A stretch of DNA of 44,824 nucleotides, taken from positions 1 to 44,824 of the forward strand of contig CAJXLJ010000023.1 of assembly GCA_913055785.1 (NCBI GenBank). Direction: 5' to 3'. Position numbers and translations under genes: made by a program. Under the pieces are notes generated by a model that was not told the origin of the DNA, made no database searches, and worked only from the letters and a program-made list of their open reading frames with translations. Origin of the DNA: an uncultured Parvularculaceae bacterium. GTDB taxonomy: Bacteria; Pseudomonadota; Alphaproteobacteria; Caulobacterales; Parvularculaceae. This document shows, piece by piece, positions 1-7,342 of this stretch (position 1 is its first letter; every line of letters starts with the position of its first letter).

Positions 1-124
1 AAATGAAATCCTCGCTGAGGATATCAATATCGTAGCGAGCCGGCTTACCGCGATTAAACTGAGCGGAGGCGGAGGCATTTGTAACAACTATGCTCGCAAC
101 AAGCGCCAACAGAACTTTACTCAT
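1..124 (-). CDS. Exported protein of unknown function, 5' fragment (runs off the window)
   Basis: Only the first 41 codons are inside the window. The product begins MSKVLLALVASIVVTNASA, a short basic start, a hydrophobic core and small residues typical of a signal peptide, with cleavage likely near the Ala-Ser-Ala segment. A good ribosome binding site (GGAGG) lies nine bases before the ATG. The mature part that can be seen (starting around QFNRGKPARYD) matches nothing I recognise. The gene lies downstream of gshA on the same strand, 24 bases past its stop, so it could be the last member of an rsmE-gshA transcript. The function cannot be stated from this fragment. Confidence 0.6.
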   Translation of the reverse strand, partial: MSKVLLALVASIVVTNASASAQFNRGKPARYDIDILSEDFI

Positions 125-148
125 ATCGCATGCCCTCCGTTGATCAAA

Positions 149-1522
149 TTAATACTTGCATTCCTCGAACAGCGCCTTCTTGTCTTCCTTCAAATCCCCG
201 AAGAAGCGCTCGACCGTGTATTCGCCCATCGTAACGCCGCATTCAGCGATCTTCACCAGCGGATCGAGATAGGTGGTCTCGTCTTCCTTGAGGTTCCCCA
301 TGCGCGCGCGTTTCTTCAGACCCGCGCGCGAGATCGCCAGCACTTCCAGCACGATATCCTGCACCGTCCGCCCGCCGACTTCCGCTTTCAACCCGAATCT
401 TGCGGCGTCATCCCGCAATGTTTCGCGCTCTTCGCGCGACCAGCCTTTCGCCACATCCCAGGCGGCGGCGAGCGCGTCGTCATCGTATAGGAGGCCCACC
501 CAGAACGCCGGCAGCGCGCAGATACGCGCCCAGGGGCCGCCATCGGCGCCGCGCATTTCAAGGAAGGTTTTAAGGCGCACTTCCGGAAATGCGGTCGAGA
601 GATGATCTTCCCAGTCGTCCATGGTCGGCTTCTGGCCGGGCGCAGCGGGGAGTTCGCCCTTCAGAAAATCCCGGAAGGACTGACCCGCCGCATCGACATA
701 GCTCCCGTCTCGGCGCACGAAATACATCGGCACGTCGAGCATATATTGAACATAACGCTCAAAACCGAAACCGTCCTCAAAAACGAAATCGAGAAGCCCG
801 GTGCGATCAGGATCGGTGTCGGTCCAGATATGCGCGCGCCAGGACGCATAGCCGGAGGGTTTTCCTTCATAGAGGCCTGAATTGGCGAACAGCGCCGTCG
901 CGATCGGCTGCAGGGCCAGCGACGTTTTAAACTTCATCGCCATGTCGGCTTCCGACGCAAAGTCGAGATTGACCTGAACCGTGCAGGTCCGGTGCATCAT
1001 GTCGAGGCCGAGCTTGCCTTTTGTCGGCATGTAGCGGCGCATTATGTCGTAACGGCCTTTCGGCATGCGCGGCGTTTCATCGAGCGTCCATGTCGGCGCG
1101 AAGCCCATACCCAGAAACGCAACGCCCATCGGGTCGCAGACCTTTTTGATCGCATCGAGATGGCGGTGCACTTCATCGCAAGTCTGATGCACATTCTCGA
1201 GCGGCGCGCCGGAAAGCTCGAACTGGCCGCCGGGTTCGAGCGAGACGCTGGCGCCTTCGCCCTTAAGGCCGATCGGGTGATCGCCTTCCATGATCAGCGA
1301 CCAGCCGGTTTCCTCGCCCAGCGCCTCAAGGACGGCGCGGATGCCGGACGGCCCTTCATACGGCACAGGGCGCAAATTCGTGCGGCAGAAAACAAACTTT
1401 TCATGCTCGGTGCCGATGCGCCATTTGTCTTTGGGTTTGCAGCCCGAAGCGAGATGCGCGGCGAGCTGATCGAGATCTTCAATGAGCGGCGCGTCGCCGG
1501 ACGTTTCCTTAGCGGTCGTCAT
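149..1522 (-). CDS. gshA: Glutamate--cysteine ligase (plant/alphaproteobacterial type)
   Basis: This enzyme joins glutamate and cysteine with ATP to form gamma-glutamylcysteine, the first step of glutathione synthesis in the cytoplasm. The 457-residue product has the alphaproteobacterial/plant-type features: an N-terminal GTEHEKFVF segment, a long substrate-binding core containing TCTVQVNLDFASEADM, and a C-terminal FLEMRGADGG segment. This is not the E. coli gshA family. An in-frame start 20 codons upstream exists, but I chose the ATG at 1522 because GGAGAG lies just before it and the upstream residues are Arg/Gly-rich noise. It follows rsmE on the same strand after 88 bases, an arrangement I recall as common in alphaproteobacteria, so a shared transcript is likely. 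Confidence 0.95.
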   Translation of the reverse strand: MTTAKETSGDAPLIEDLDQLAAHLASGCKPKDKWRIGTEHEKFVFCRTNLRPVPYEGPSGIRAVLEALGEETGWSLIMEGDHPIGLKGEGASVSLEPGGQFELSGAPLENVHQTCDEVHRHLDAIKKVCDPMGVAFLGMGFAPTWTLDETPRMPKGRYDIMRRYMPTKGKLGLDMMHRTCTVQVNLDFASEADMAMKFKTSLALQPIATALFANSGLYEGKPSGYASWRAHIWTDTDPDRTGLLDFVFEDGFGFERYVQYMLDVPMYFVRRDGSYVDAAGQSFRDFLKGELPAAPGQKPTMDDWEDHLSTAFPEVRLKTFLEMRGADGGPWARICALPAFWVGLLYDDDALAAAWDVAKGWSREERETLRDDAARFGLKAEVGGRTVQDIVLEVLAISRAGLKKRARMGNLKEDETTYLDPLVKIAECGVTMGEYTVERFFGDLKEDKKALFEECKY

Positions 1523-1610
1523 GCTCTCTCCGTTCGCCGCTTTTCCTAGCCGCCCTCTAAAGCGCGCGGACGGTTTCGCCAAGCCTTTCCTGCATCACCG
1601 ATGCGTGACG

Positions 1611-2381
1611 TTAGCTGTCGCGCCAGTCGCCGCGCGCCGCCTGAAAGAGCGCCAGCGCCGCAATCGCCGCCGTGTCGGCGCGCAGAATGCGGGGGCCGAG
1701 CGTGACCGCAACCACATCGTCTTTCGCGCGCAACAAGTCGCGCTCTTCTTTTGAGAACCCGCCCTCGGGTCCGGTGAGGATCGCCCATTTGTCAGCAGCG
1801 CTATCGACAGCCTTTAGCGCTTCTAACAACGGCGCGGCGCGGCCTTCGCAGCCGCCCCAGGCTTGCGTATCGTCGTCGCCCGCTTCATCGCAGAAGATGA
1901 GCTTTCGATCCGTAGGCCAATTATCGAGCAGCGCTTCAAGTTTGGCCGGCGTTTTGACGGTGGGAACAGTCAGGCGGCCGCTTTGCTCGGCGGCTTCAAT
2001 GGCGATCGCCTGAAGCCTTTCGGCGTTGATTTTCGGCGCGACAGTGCGCGCGGTGATGACCGGCGCGAAGGCCGCGACGCCGATCTCGGTCGCCTTCTGG
2101 ATGATCGTTTCAAGAGGTCCGCGCTTCACCGGCGCAAAACACAGAACAAGATCCGGCTCCGCCTGCTGCACGCGCGTCTGCGTTCTGATGGCGGCGATCC
2201 CGGCCTTCTTTTTAAGCTCGGCGATCTCGGCTTCGAACTCGCCGTCGCGTCCGTTGAACAAAAGCACCCTGTCGCTTTCCGCGCGGCGCAGCACGTTTTT
2301 CAGGTAATGCGCCTGATCCGCCGTCAGCGGCGCGGCCGCGCCTTCCTGCAATGGCGCATCGATGTAGAGGCGGGGGATCAT
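1611..2381 (-). CDS. rsmE: 16S rRNA (uracil(1498)-N(3))-methyltransferase
   Basis: RsmE is a SPOUT-fold methyltransferase that uses S-adenosylmethionine to methylate N3 of U1498 in 16S rRNA. The 256-residue protein has the expected family length. The N-terminal part carries the PUA-like RNA-binding segment (HYLKNVLR, LLFNGRDGEFEAEI). The C-terminal knot carries the signature GPEGGFSKEER followed by TLGPRILRADTA, where AdoMet binds. The ATG has no clear Shine-Dalgarno sequence, and no better start is visible. gshA follows on the same strand. A palindromic repeat and a GIY-YIG gene lie between this gene and ubiA, interrupting what I remember as a compact ubiA/rsmE/gshA cluster in relatives. Confidence 0.95.
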   Translation of the reverse strand: MIPRLYIDAPLQEGAAAPLTADQAHYLKNVLRRAESDRVLLFNGRDGEFEAEIAELKKKAGIAAIRTQTRVQQAEPDLVLCFAPVKRGPLETIIQKATEIGVAAFAPVITARTVAPKINAERLQAIAIEAAEQSGRLTVPTVKTPAKLEALLDNWPTDRKLIFCDEAGDDDTQAWGGCEGRAAPLLEALKAVDSAADKWAILTGPEGGFSKEERDLLRAKDDVVAVTLGPRILRADTAAIAALALFQAARGDWRDS

Positions 2382-2406
2382 CGTTGATGCAGTAATTTAT
2401 ATCTGT

Positions 2407-2437
2407 GATGGATTCCCGCCTTCGCGGGAATGAGCGG
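2407..2437 (+). repeat. dRS3-like palindromic repeat, copy 1
   Basis: The core at 2412-2431 reads ATTCCCGC-CTTC-GCGGGAAT, a perfect eight-base stem, followed by GAGCGG. It fits the ATTCCC-N8-GGGAAT form described for Neisseria dRS3 elements. It lies 15 bases past the stop codon of the GIY-YIG gene and is inverted relative to copy 2 on the other side of that gene. As RNA it would form a strong hairpin and might also terminate transcription. Confidence 0.85.
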
Positions 2438-2451
2438 TGAAAAGGCGAGCT

Positions 2452-2739
2452 CTATAACATAAGCGTCTCATATAAGTCGTTCCAATCGGGGTTCTCCGTT
2501 TCGATTAGCTCTATCTTCCATACCCGATTCCATTTTTTCATGGCGCGTTCGCGGATAAAGGCGCTTTCCCGGCTCTCATGGACTTCATACCAGACCAGTC
2601 TGTCAACAGCGTATCTGGTCGTAAAACCTTTTGTGAGTTTCTCTTTATGCTCCCATATGCGTTTGGCTAGATCGTCCGTCATTCCGATGTAGAGCGTGCC
2701 GCGCTTTTTGCTGGCGACAAGATAGACATAAAAGGCCAT
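2452..2739 (-). CDS. Small GIY-YIG nuclease family protein
   Basis: This 95-residue protein is a single GIY-YIG domain. Residues 3-16 (FYVYLVASKKRGTL) precede the signature YIGMTDDLAKRIWEHK, and the catalytic Arg of this family (here in AKRIWEH) and a downstream Glu (YEVHESRESAF) are both visible. Stand-alone proteins of this kind (UPF0213/URI type) are predicted to cut DNA, but their substrate in bacteria is generally unknown. AGAGG sits seven bases before the ATG. Base composition is lower in G+C than the neighbours (27 of 60 bases in 2461-2520, counted by hand), suggesting acquisition. The gene is bracketed by inverted copies of a palindromic repeat, one 15 bases beyond its stop and one 17 bases before its start. 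Confidence 0.9.
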   Translation of the reverse strand: MAFYVYLVASKKRGTLYIGMTDDLAKRIWEHKEKLTKGFTTRYAVDRLVWYEVHESRESAFIRERAMKKWNRVWKIELIETENPDWNDLYETLML

Positions 2740-2755
2740 TTACAGACCTCTTCTC

Positions 2756-2786
2756 CCGCTCATCCCCGCGAAAGCGGGGATCCATC
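2756..2786 (-). repeat. dRS3-like palindromic repeat, copy 2 (inverted)
   Basis: Read on the minus strand, the element is GGATCCCCGC-TTTC-GCGGGGATGAGCGG, the same unit as copy 1 with a matching C:G change in the stem, so base pairing is preserved. It lies directly upstream of the ribosome binding site of the GIY-YIG gene, within its leader or promoter. The compensatory change between copies argues that the hairpin or cruciform is under selection, or that the copies belong to different sub-lineages. Confidence 0.85.
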
Positions 2787-2835
2787 CTGAAAACTGTTTC
2801 AGTCTAGCGCTAAAATCACCAGCCTGGCGACAGAG

Positions 2836-2864
2836 TGGATTCCCGCTTTCGCGGGAATGAGCGG
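2836..2864 (+). repeat. dRS3-like palindromic repeat, copy 3
   Basis: The element reads TGGATTCCCGC-TTTC-GCGGGAATGAGCGG in parts, in the same orientation as copy 1, with the ATTCCC-N8-GGGAAT core. It lies about 70 bases upstream of the ubiA start. An apparent in-frame ATG within its GAATGAGCGG tail extends the ubiA reading frame but is not a credible start. Confidence 0.85.
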
Positions 2865-2934
2865 AGTTAGACATTCGCGAGGCGACAAACTGTTTTTTTG
2901 CGCATCGCCGCCTGAAGGACTAAAACCGCAGCCC

Positions 2935-3867
2935 ATGACCAACACCACCGCCGCCACGCCCGACGCCGTTCCGGGAAGCTGGGTCGAGAAGGCGCCCGCC
3001 TTCGCGCGGCCTTATTTGCGTCTCGCCCGCGCCGACCGGCCGATCGGGACGTGGCTGCTTTTGATCCCCTGCTATTGGGGCCTCGCGCTCGCGGCGGTGG
3101 CGGGCCATGGCGGTCTCTATCTCCTTTATTACGCGGGGCTGATGAGCATCGGCGCTTTCGTGATGCGCGGCGCCGGCTGCGCCTATAACGACATTGTCGA
3201 CCGGGACTATGACGCCCGCGTCGAGCGCACCGCCCTGCGGCCCATCCCGTCCGGGCAACTGACCGTGAAGCAGGCATGGGCTTTTCTCGTCGCGCTGTGT
3301 CTCATCGGCCTTGTCATCCTCCTGCAGTTCAATCGCATCGCCGTTCTCACCGGCCTCGCCTCGCTTATTCTCGTTGCGGTCTATCCGTTCATGAAGCGCG
3401 TCACCTATTGGCCGCAGGCCTGGCTCGGCCTTACCTTCAACTGGGGCGCGCTGGTCGCCTTCGCCGCCGCTTCGGGAACGCTGACGACCGCCGCTTTCGC
3501 GCTTTACGCCGCCGGGTTCTTCTGGACGCTGTTCTACGACACGATCTACGCCCATCAGGACAAGGACGACGACGCGCTGATCGGCGTCAAATCGACGGCC
3601 CTGAAACTCGGGGAGCGCACCAAACCCTGGCTCGCCGGTTTCGCGGCGATGACGCTCGCGCTTTTCACACTCGCCGGCGCCCTGCTGAACGCAAGCCCGG
3701 TTTATTACGTCGCGCTCCTTCCCGCCGCGGCGCATTTCATCTGGCAGCTTCAAAAGCTCGACATCGATAATGCTCACAATTGCTTGACCCTGTTCAAATC
3801 GAACCGCGAGGCGGGCTTTCTTTTGTTGCTGGCGCCGATTTGTGAACTGATCCCCGGTTTGCTGTGA
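2935..3867 (+). CDS. ubiA: 4-hydroxybenzoate polyprenyltransferase
   Basis: UbiA attaches the polyprenyl tail to 4-hydroxybenzoate in the inner membrane, the first membrane-bound step of ubiquinone synthesis. The 310-residue product has both Asp-rich magnesium/diphosphate motifs: NDIVDRDYD at 85-93 and YDTIYAHQDKDDD at 201-213. Eight or nine hydrophobic helices surround them, and the length is normal. I chose the ATG at 2935 because the upstream in-frame ATG lies inside a palindromic repeat. A GAAGGA stretch lies about 15 bases before the chosen start, a rather long spacing. The gene is divergent from the GIY-YIG and rsmE genes. Confidence 0.95.
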   Translation: MTNTTAATPDAVPGSWVEKAPAFARPYLRLARADRPIGTWLLLIPCYWGLALAAVAGHGGLYLLYYAGLMSIGAFVMRGAGCAYNDIVDRDYDARVERTALRPIPSGQLTVKQAWAFLVALCLIGLVILLQFNRIAVLTGLASLILVAVYPFMKRVTYWPQAWLGLTFNWGALVAFAAASGTLTTAAFALYAAGFFWTLFYDTIYAHQDKDDDALIGVKSTALKLGERTKPWLAGFAAMTLALFTLAGALLNASPVYYVALLPAAAHFIWQLQKLDIDNAHNCLTLFKSNREAGFLLLLAPICELIPGLL

Positions 3868-3926
3868 TCGGCCCCGGGCCTAAATCTCATCCCGCATGGA
3901 TGGCTTGACAGGCGAAGGAAAGATCG

Positions 3927-4457
3927 ATGACGAAACTGACGAGACGCGGCGCCAGCCTTGGGCTGATCGGCGGCGTTATGGGCGCTGGCCTCGCCGCCTG
4001 CGGCGGCGGTCAGGCGAAGGAGAAAAAAGTGAACAACCGGAACCCCGATCCCGCTGCCATTCCCGACTACGACAAATGGCAGCTTTCCAATGAGGAATGG
4101 AAAAAGCGCCTGCCGGCCGAGGCCTATGCGGTGCTGCGCAAGGAAGCGACCGAACGCGCCGGCACAAGCCCGCTTGAAATGGAAGAGCGCGACGGCGTTT
4201 ACGCCTGCGCCGGCTGCGGCTTCGACCTCTTCCGCGCCGAGGCAAAATATCACAGCGGGTCCGGCTGGCCGAGTTTCGCCGACTACATCCCCGGCGCGCT
4301 CGGGTTTAAAACCGACTTCAAACTGGTCGTTCCGCGCAAGGAATATCACTGCGCGCGTTGCGGCGGCCATCAGGGCCATGTCTTCGAGGACGGCCCGCCC
4401 CCGACCGGCCTTCGATACTGCAACAACGGCGTCGCACTGACCTTCAAACTCGCGTGA
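3927..4457 (+). CDS. msrB: Peptide-methionine (R)-S-oxide reductase, Tat/lipoprotein form
   Basis: MsrB reduces methionine-R-sulfoxide in damaged proteins. Here the enzyme is predicted to be exported: residues 4-8 contain LTRRG before a hydrophobic stretch that ends in the lipobox LAAC (Cys25). This suggests a Tat-type signal with lipid anchoring on the periplasmic side. The catalytic domain covers about 50-176. Zinc ligands are the pairs CAGC (94, 97) and CARC (142, 145), HSGSGWPSF is the substrate loop, and the catalytic Cys165 sits in LRYCNNG, where most relatives have RYC(I/V)NS. A GAAGGAAAG ribosome site precedes the ATG. The 3' end overlaps the convergent DUF2793 gene by 14 bases. The electron donor is not encoded nearby. 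Confidence 0.93.
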   Translation: MTKLTRRGASLGLIGGVMGAGLAACGGGQAKEKKVNNRNPDPAAIPDYDKWQLSNEEWKKRLPAEAYAVLRKEATERAGTSPLEMEERDGVYACAGCGFDLFRAEAKYHSGSGWPSFADYIPGALGFKTDFKLVVPRKEYHCARCGGHQGHVFEDGPPPTGLRYCNNGVALTFKLA

Positions 4458-5850
4458 CAACGCCCGAAGCCTCCTGCGCCTTCACTCGCTGATTAAGCTG
4501 CTCGATCAGCACCGCCTGAATCTCGACGGTCTCGACAAGACGCTGGATCCACGCCCCCGCGGCCATGCCTTTTTCGGGATCGAACGCCGCCTCGTTCGGC
4601 ATCGACGTCAGGTGCCGCTTTTCCTTCCAGTGCCTTGCATACCCGTCGAGCGTCAGCGGATCATGCGAGCCGCCGATGCGCGCCGTAAATTTGCGCAAAG
4701 GCTCATGGGTGCGAACCTCCGTCTCGTCGCGGGTGACTTCTCCGGTTTCGGGATTGCGGGCGACGATCCGCCGATCCGGCACTTTCGCGTCCCATTTGCC
4801 GGCGTCGACGGCGCCGTCGAGCGCCTGATCGAACACATAACAGGTCAAGAGCGCGTTATCGTCGTAAACCGCCTGCGCATTGATCGCGCCGGCGCCCTTA
4901 TGGCCGCCGGTCGGATTGCCGACCATGACCGAGCCGCCGATATCCGTCTCGCCGCCGACATAGCGAAAGGTCAGCCATCCCGTCCATGCGGCGGCGGAGG
5001 CGTCCCATGCGGTGAGCACGACGTCCGGAATGTCGCCGCGAAAATTGAACCGGAAGAAGTCGCCCGCATTCGCCGTTTGCGCCGTCTTCAGATCGAAACC
5101 GACGCGGCCGCTGGCGGTGTTCGTGGTTTCGAGAATGAAGCCGTCATTATTGTCCGGCGACAGGATATGCAGCTTCTTCCCCGGCGCGCCTGTGCCGAGG
5201 CCGATATCGCCATTGTCCCTGTCGATCCAGATCGCTTCGGTCCAGCCCGAGCCGTCCGGACTGACCTTGATGTGGAAATTATCGTCCCCCGCGAGGCCGA
5301 ATTCGGCGCGCCCGGAATAGCCGGTCTGGAAGAGCAGGCTCGCCGTGTCGCCGGCGGCGGCCTTGTTGATCTTCACCTGGCAATCATCATTGCCGGGCGT
5401 GACGTCGTCATGACTGAACAGCACGGCGTCTGATTTGACGGCAAGCCGGTTGGTTGCGTCCGCCGTCGCATTGACGCCGAATTTTTCCGCGCTCTCGCCG
5501 CTCTCGCCGGCGATCCCGGCCCAGGCCGCGCCGTCACAAGCAATGAGCCTGTCTTCATCGGCTACCCAGACGCGAAGCCCTTCCCGCGCGGCGATTTCAA
5601 CCCAGGCGCCGTCCTGACAGGCGGCGATGTTTCCTTCGGCGAAGCCTTCCCAGGCGGCGCCGCTCGCGCCGGCCGGGAGAATATAGGCGTCGCCGTCGGA
5701 CGGCGCGCCAGGCTCGGCGGAAACCGTCCGTGAAAGGACGGTCGACTGCACGAGCTGATCGAGCCGCCGGAAGGTCTCGTTGACGGTGACGTGTTTTTGC
5801 GCCTGGCTCGGCGCGAGATAGGAAAGCGATAATCTGGGCGACTGCTCCAT
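4444..5850 (-). CDS. DUF2793 domain-containing tail-fibre-like protein
   Basis: The N-terminal 110 residues (SPRLSLSYLAPSQAQKHVTV, NETFRRLDQLVQ, AYILPAGASGAAWEG) are a clear DUF2793 domain. DUF2793 occurs on phage tail or fibre-like proteins and on proteins tied to alphaproteobacterial gene transfer agents. The middle (about 150-340) is Gly/Ala/Asp-rich and beta-prone, with an LGTGAPGKKLHI segment like trimeric fibre or adhesin shafts. The last 60 residues (GAWIQRLVETVEIQAVLIEQ) look like a trimerising coiled coil. There are no other structural phage genes in the window, so it is a lone fibre gene, as happens for unlinked gene-transfer-agent loci. The fibre role is an inference. It overlaps msrB tail to tail. 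Confidence 0.85.
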   Translation of the reverse strand: MEQSPRLSLSYLAPSQAQKHVTVNETFRRLDQLVQSTVLSRTVSAEPGAPSDGDAYILPAGASGAAWEGFAEGNIAACQDGAWVEIAAREGLRVWVADEDRLIACDGAAWAGIAGESGESAEKFGVNATADATNRLAVKSDAVLFSHDDVTPGNDDCQVKINKAAAGDTASLLFQTGYSGRAEFGLAGDDNFHIKVSPDGSGWTEAIWIDRDNGDIGLGTGAPGKKLHILSPDNNDGFILETTNTASGRVGFDLKTAQTANAGDFFRFNFRGDIPDVVLTAWDASAAAWTGWLTFRYVGGETDIGGSVMVGNPTGGHKGAGAINAQAVYDDNALLTCYVFDQALDGAVDAGKWDAKVPDRRIVARNPETGEVTRDETEVRTHEPLRKFTARIGGSHDPLTLDGYARHWKEKRHLTSMPNEAAFDPEKGMAAGAWIQRLVETVEIQAVLIEQLNQRVKAQEASGVVTRV

Positions 5851-5910
5851 GAGGGGCGGGCTCCGTAAGCAACTGAACGGTTAAAGCGCATGGTAAGCCC
5901 GGCGCGGAGG

Positions 5911-5980
5911 GGGGTGGATAACTATCCCCATTTACTGGGTTTGCGGGGTGTTTTTCGCGGCTGGCGGGAATAATTCCCGC
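5911..5980. promoter_or_regulatory. Two palindromes upstream of the MscS gene
   Basis: The stretch between the DUF2793 and MscS genes has two tight inverted repeats. GGATA-AC-TATCC lies inside a larger G-run/C-run palindrome at 5911-5929. GCGGGAAT-A-ATTCCCGC at 5964-5980 is a perfect eight-base arm pair around one base. Neither has room for an RNA loop, so they look more like dimeric protein sites than terminators. The second is the palindromic-repeat stem turned inside out. The first also contains an eight-of-nine match to a DnaA box (TTATCCACC on the minus strand). The role is unknown. Confidence 0.4.
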
Positions 5981-6064
5981 TGACGTTGCGCCCTTCACCT
6001 CGCCGGAAGGAACGATTATAGCCTTGGAGCCCACCTGAAAGTTTCTGTTGAAAGGACGTGAGAC

Positions 6065-6910
6065 ATGAGCGCGAACAGCGGCGAGAATCTCGACATTGCG
6101 GTTCAATTTATCGAAGGCATGGTCGACAGGGCGGTCGCCTTCCTGCCAAGCGTCGCCGGCGCGCTGGTCGTTCTCGTCGTCGGCATGTGGCTCGCCGGGC
6201 GCGTCCGCTCCGCGGTCAGGCGCTATTTCCGGAAGTCGGACCGGCTCGACGAAACCCTCGAAGGGTTTCTCTCAAGCCTCATCTATTACGCCTCCGTCGC
6301 CATCGTCATCATCACGACGCTCGGCGTTTTCGGCGTGCCGACGACGAGCTTTGCCGCTGTTCTCGGCGCCGCCGGTCTCGCTGTCGGCTTCGCCCTGCAG
6401 GGAACCCTCGGTCATGTGGCCTCCGGCGTGATGATGCTCGGCTTCCGCCCGTTCGATGTGGGGGATTTCGTCGAAGCCGCCGGGGTTTCCGGCACAGTCA
6501 AGCAGATCGGCCTTTTCACGACGGAAATCGCGACGGTCGACAACAAGAAGATCATCGTGCCGAACGGCAAGATCTTCGACGACGTCATCACCAATTTCGC
6601 CGGTTATGAAACCCGCCGCGTCGATCTCGTGTTCGGCGTTTCCTATAGCGACGATCTCGACAAGGCGATGAGCCTCATCAAGACCGAGCTCGATAAGGAT
6701 TCGCGCTGCAAGAAAGACCCCGAACCGGTCGTCGCCGTCGACAATCTCGGCGCGTCTTCGGTCGATATTATCTGCCGGGTGTGGGTCGAGCGCGCCGATT
6801 ACTTCCCCGTGAAATGGGCGCTGATCAAGAACGTCAAGGAACGCTTCGATGCGGAAGGCGTCTCGATCCCCTTCCCGTGCCGTTCGGTCTACATGGAAAA
6901 GGCGGCGTGA
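6065..6910 (+). CDS. Small-conductance mechanosensitive channel, MscS family
   Basis: MscS channels open in the inner membrane when tension rises, releasing solutes after osmotic downshock. The 281-residue product has the compact MscS plan. Three transmembrane helices occupy about 15-130, the third carrying the pore motif LGAAGLAVGFALQGTL with alternating Gly and Ala. The beta domain follows (FDVGDFVEAAGVSGTVKQI, then KKIIVPNGKIFDDVITN), with an alpha/beta C-terminal domain to the end. AAAGGA precedes the ATG at good spacing. Transcription probably ends at the palindromic repeat 20 bases past the stop. Confidence 0.95.
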   Translation: MSANSGENLDIAVQFIEGMVDRAVAFLPSVAGALVVLVVGMWLAGRVRSAVRRYFRKSDRLDETLEGFLSSLIYYASVAIVIITTLGVFGVPTTSFAAVLGAAGLAVGFALQGTLGHVASGVMMLGFRPFDVGDFVEAAGVSGTVKQIGLFTTEIATVDNKKIIVPNGKIFDDVITNFAGYETRRVDLVFGVSYSDDLDKAMSLIKTELDKDSRCKKDPEPVVAVDNLGASSVDIICRVWVERADYFPVKWALIKNVKERFDAEGVSIPFPCRSVYMEKAA

Positions 6911-6929
6911 CGGCGCGGTGTTTTATGCT

Positions 6930-6960
6930 CCGCTCATTCCGGCGAAGGCCGGGATGACGG
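6930..6960 (-). repeat. Palindromic repeat, copy 4 (diverged)
   Basis: On the minus strand this reads CCGTCATCCCGGCCTTCGCC followed by GGAATGAGCGG. It shares the CTTC loop and GGAATGAGCGG tail with copies 1-3, but the stem uses CCGGC/GCCGG. It lies just past the MscS stop codon and could act as its terminator. Confidence 0.75.
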
Positions 6961-7050
6961 AAGATAACCGATCTTGAAACGGCCGGTCGCCGATTGAAGA
7001 CAGTACGGGCCGCCGGTAGAATGCCTTCAACATTTTAGGAAAAGCAATTC

Positions 7051-7338
7051 ATGTCCGAACAACCACGCCGGAACCGCTTTCTGGGCGACAGCGCCGGGCG
7101 CACGATTATCCGGCTTGTGATCGCCAGCATCATTGTCGGCGCGATCTTCTCGTTCCTCGGGCTCGGCGTGCTCGACTTCTGGGAGGGCGTATTCAGGACC
7201 GTGAAGAACATCGTCAGTTCGCTCGGCGAAAGCCTCGGCGAGATCGTCACTAACCTCGTCACATACCTTGTCATCGGCGCCGCCGTCGTGGTGCCGATCT
7301 GGCTGGTGATGCGGCTCCTGCGGTCGCGGCGGCGCTGA
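7051..7338 (+). CDS. Small membrane protein, DUF6460-like
   Basis: This 95-residue protein has two hydrophobic helices (about 20-42, from TIIRLVIASIIVGAIFSFLG, and 66-87) around an amphipathic linker (EGVFRTVKNIVSSLGESLGE). It ends in a basic LLRSRRR tail, which suggests that the C-terminus faces the cytoplasm. The pattern resembles the short alphaproteobacterial membrane proteins classed as DUF6460, though I rate that assignment only moderate. An AGGAAAAG stretch precedes the ATG. It ends four bases from the convergent winged-helix regulator gene. No function is known. Confidence 0.75.
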   Translation: MSEQPRRNRFLGDSAGRTIIRLVIASIIVGAIFSFLGLGVLDFWEGVFRTVKNIVSSLGESLGEIVTNLVTYLVIGAAVVVPIWLVMRLLRSRRR

Positions 7339-7342
7339 GGCG

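Noticed and set aside
2920-3777. 285-codon frame antisense to ubiA
   Set aside because: ubiA on the plus strand has both Asp-rich motifs. The antisense product is a Glu/Arg-rich shadow without family features.
5914-5922. DnaA box and possible replication origin upstream of the MscS gene
   Set aside because: It is a single eight-of-nine match with no cluster of boxes, no A+T-rich unwinding region and no dnaA/dnaN genes nearby.
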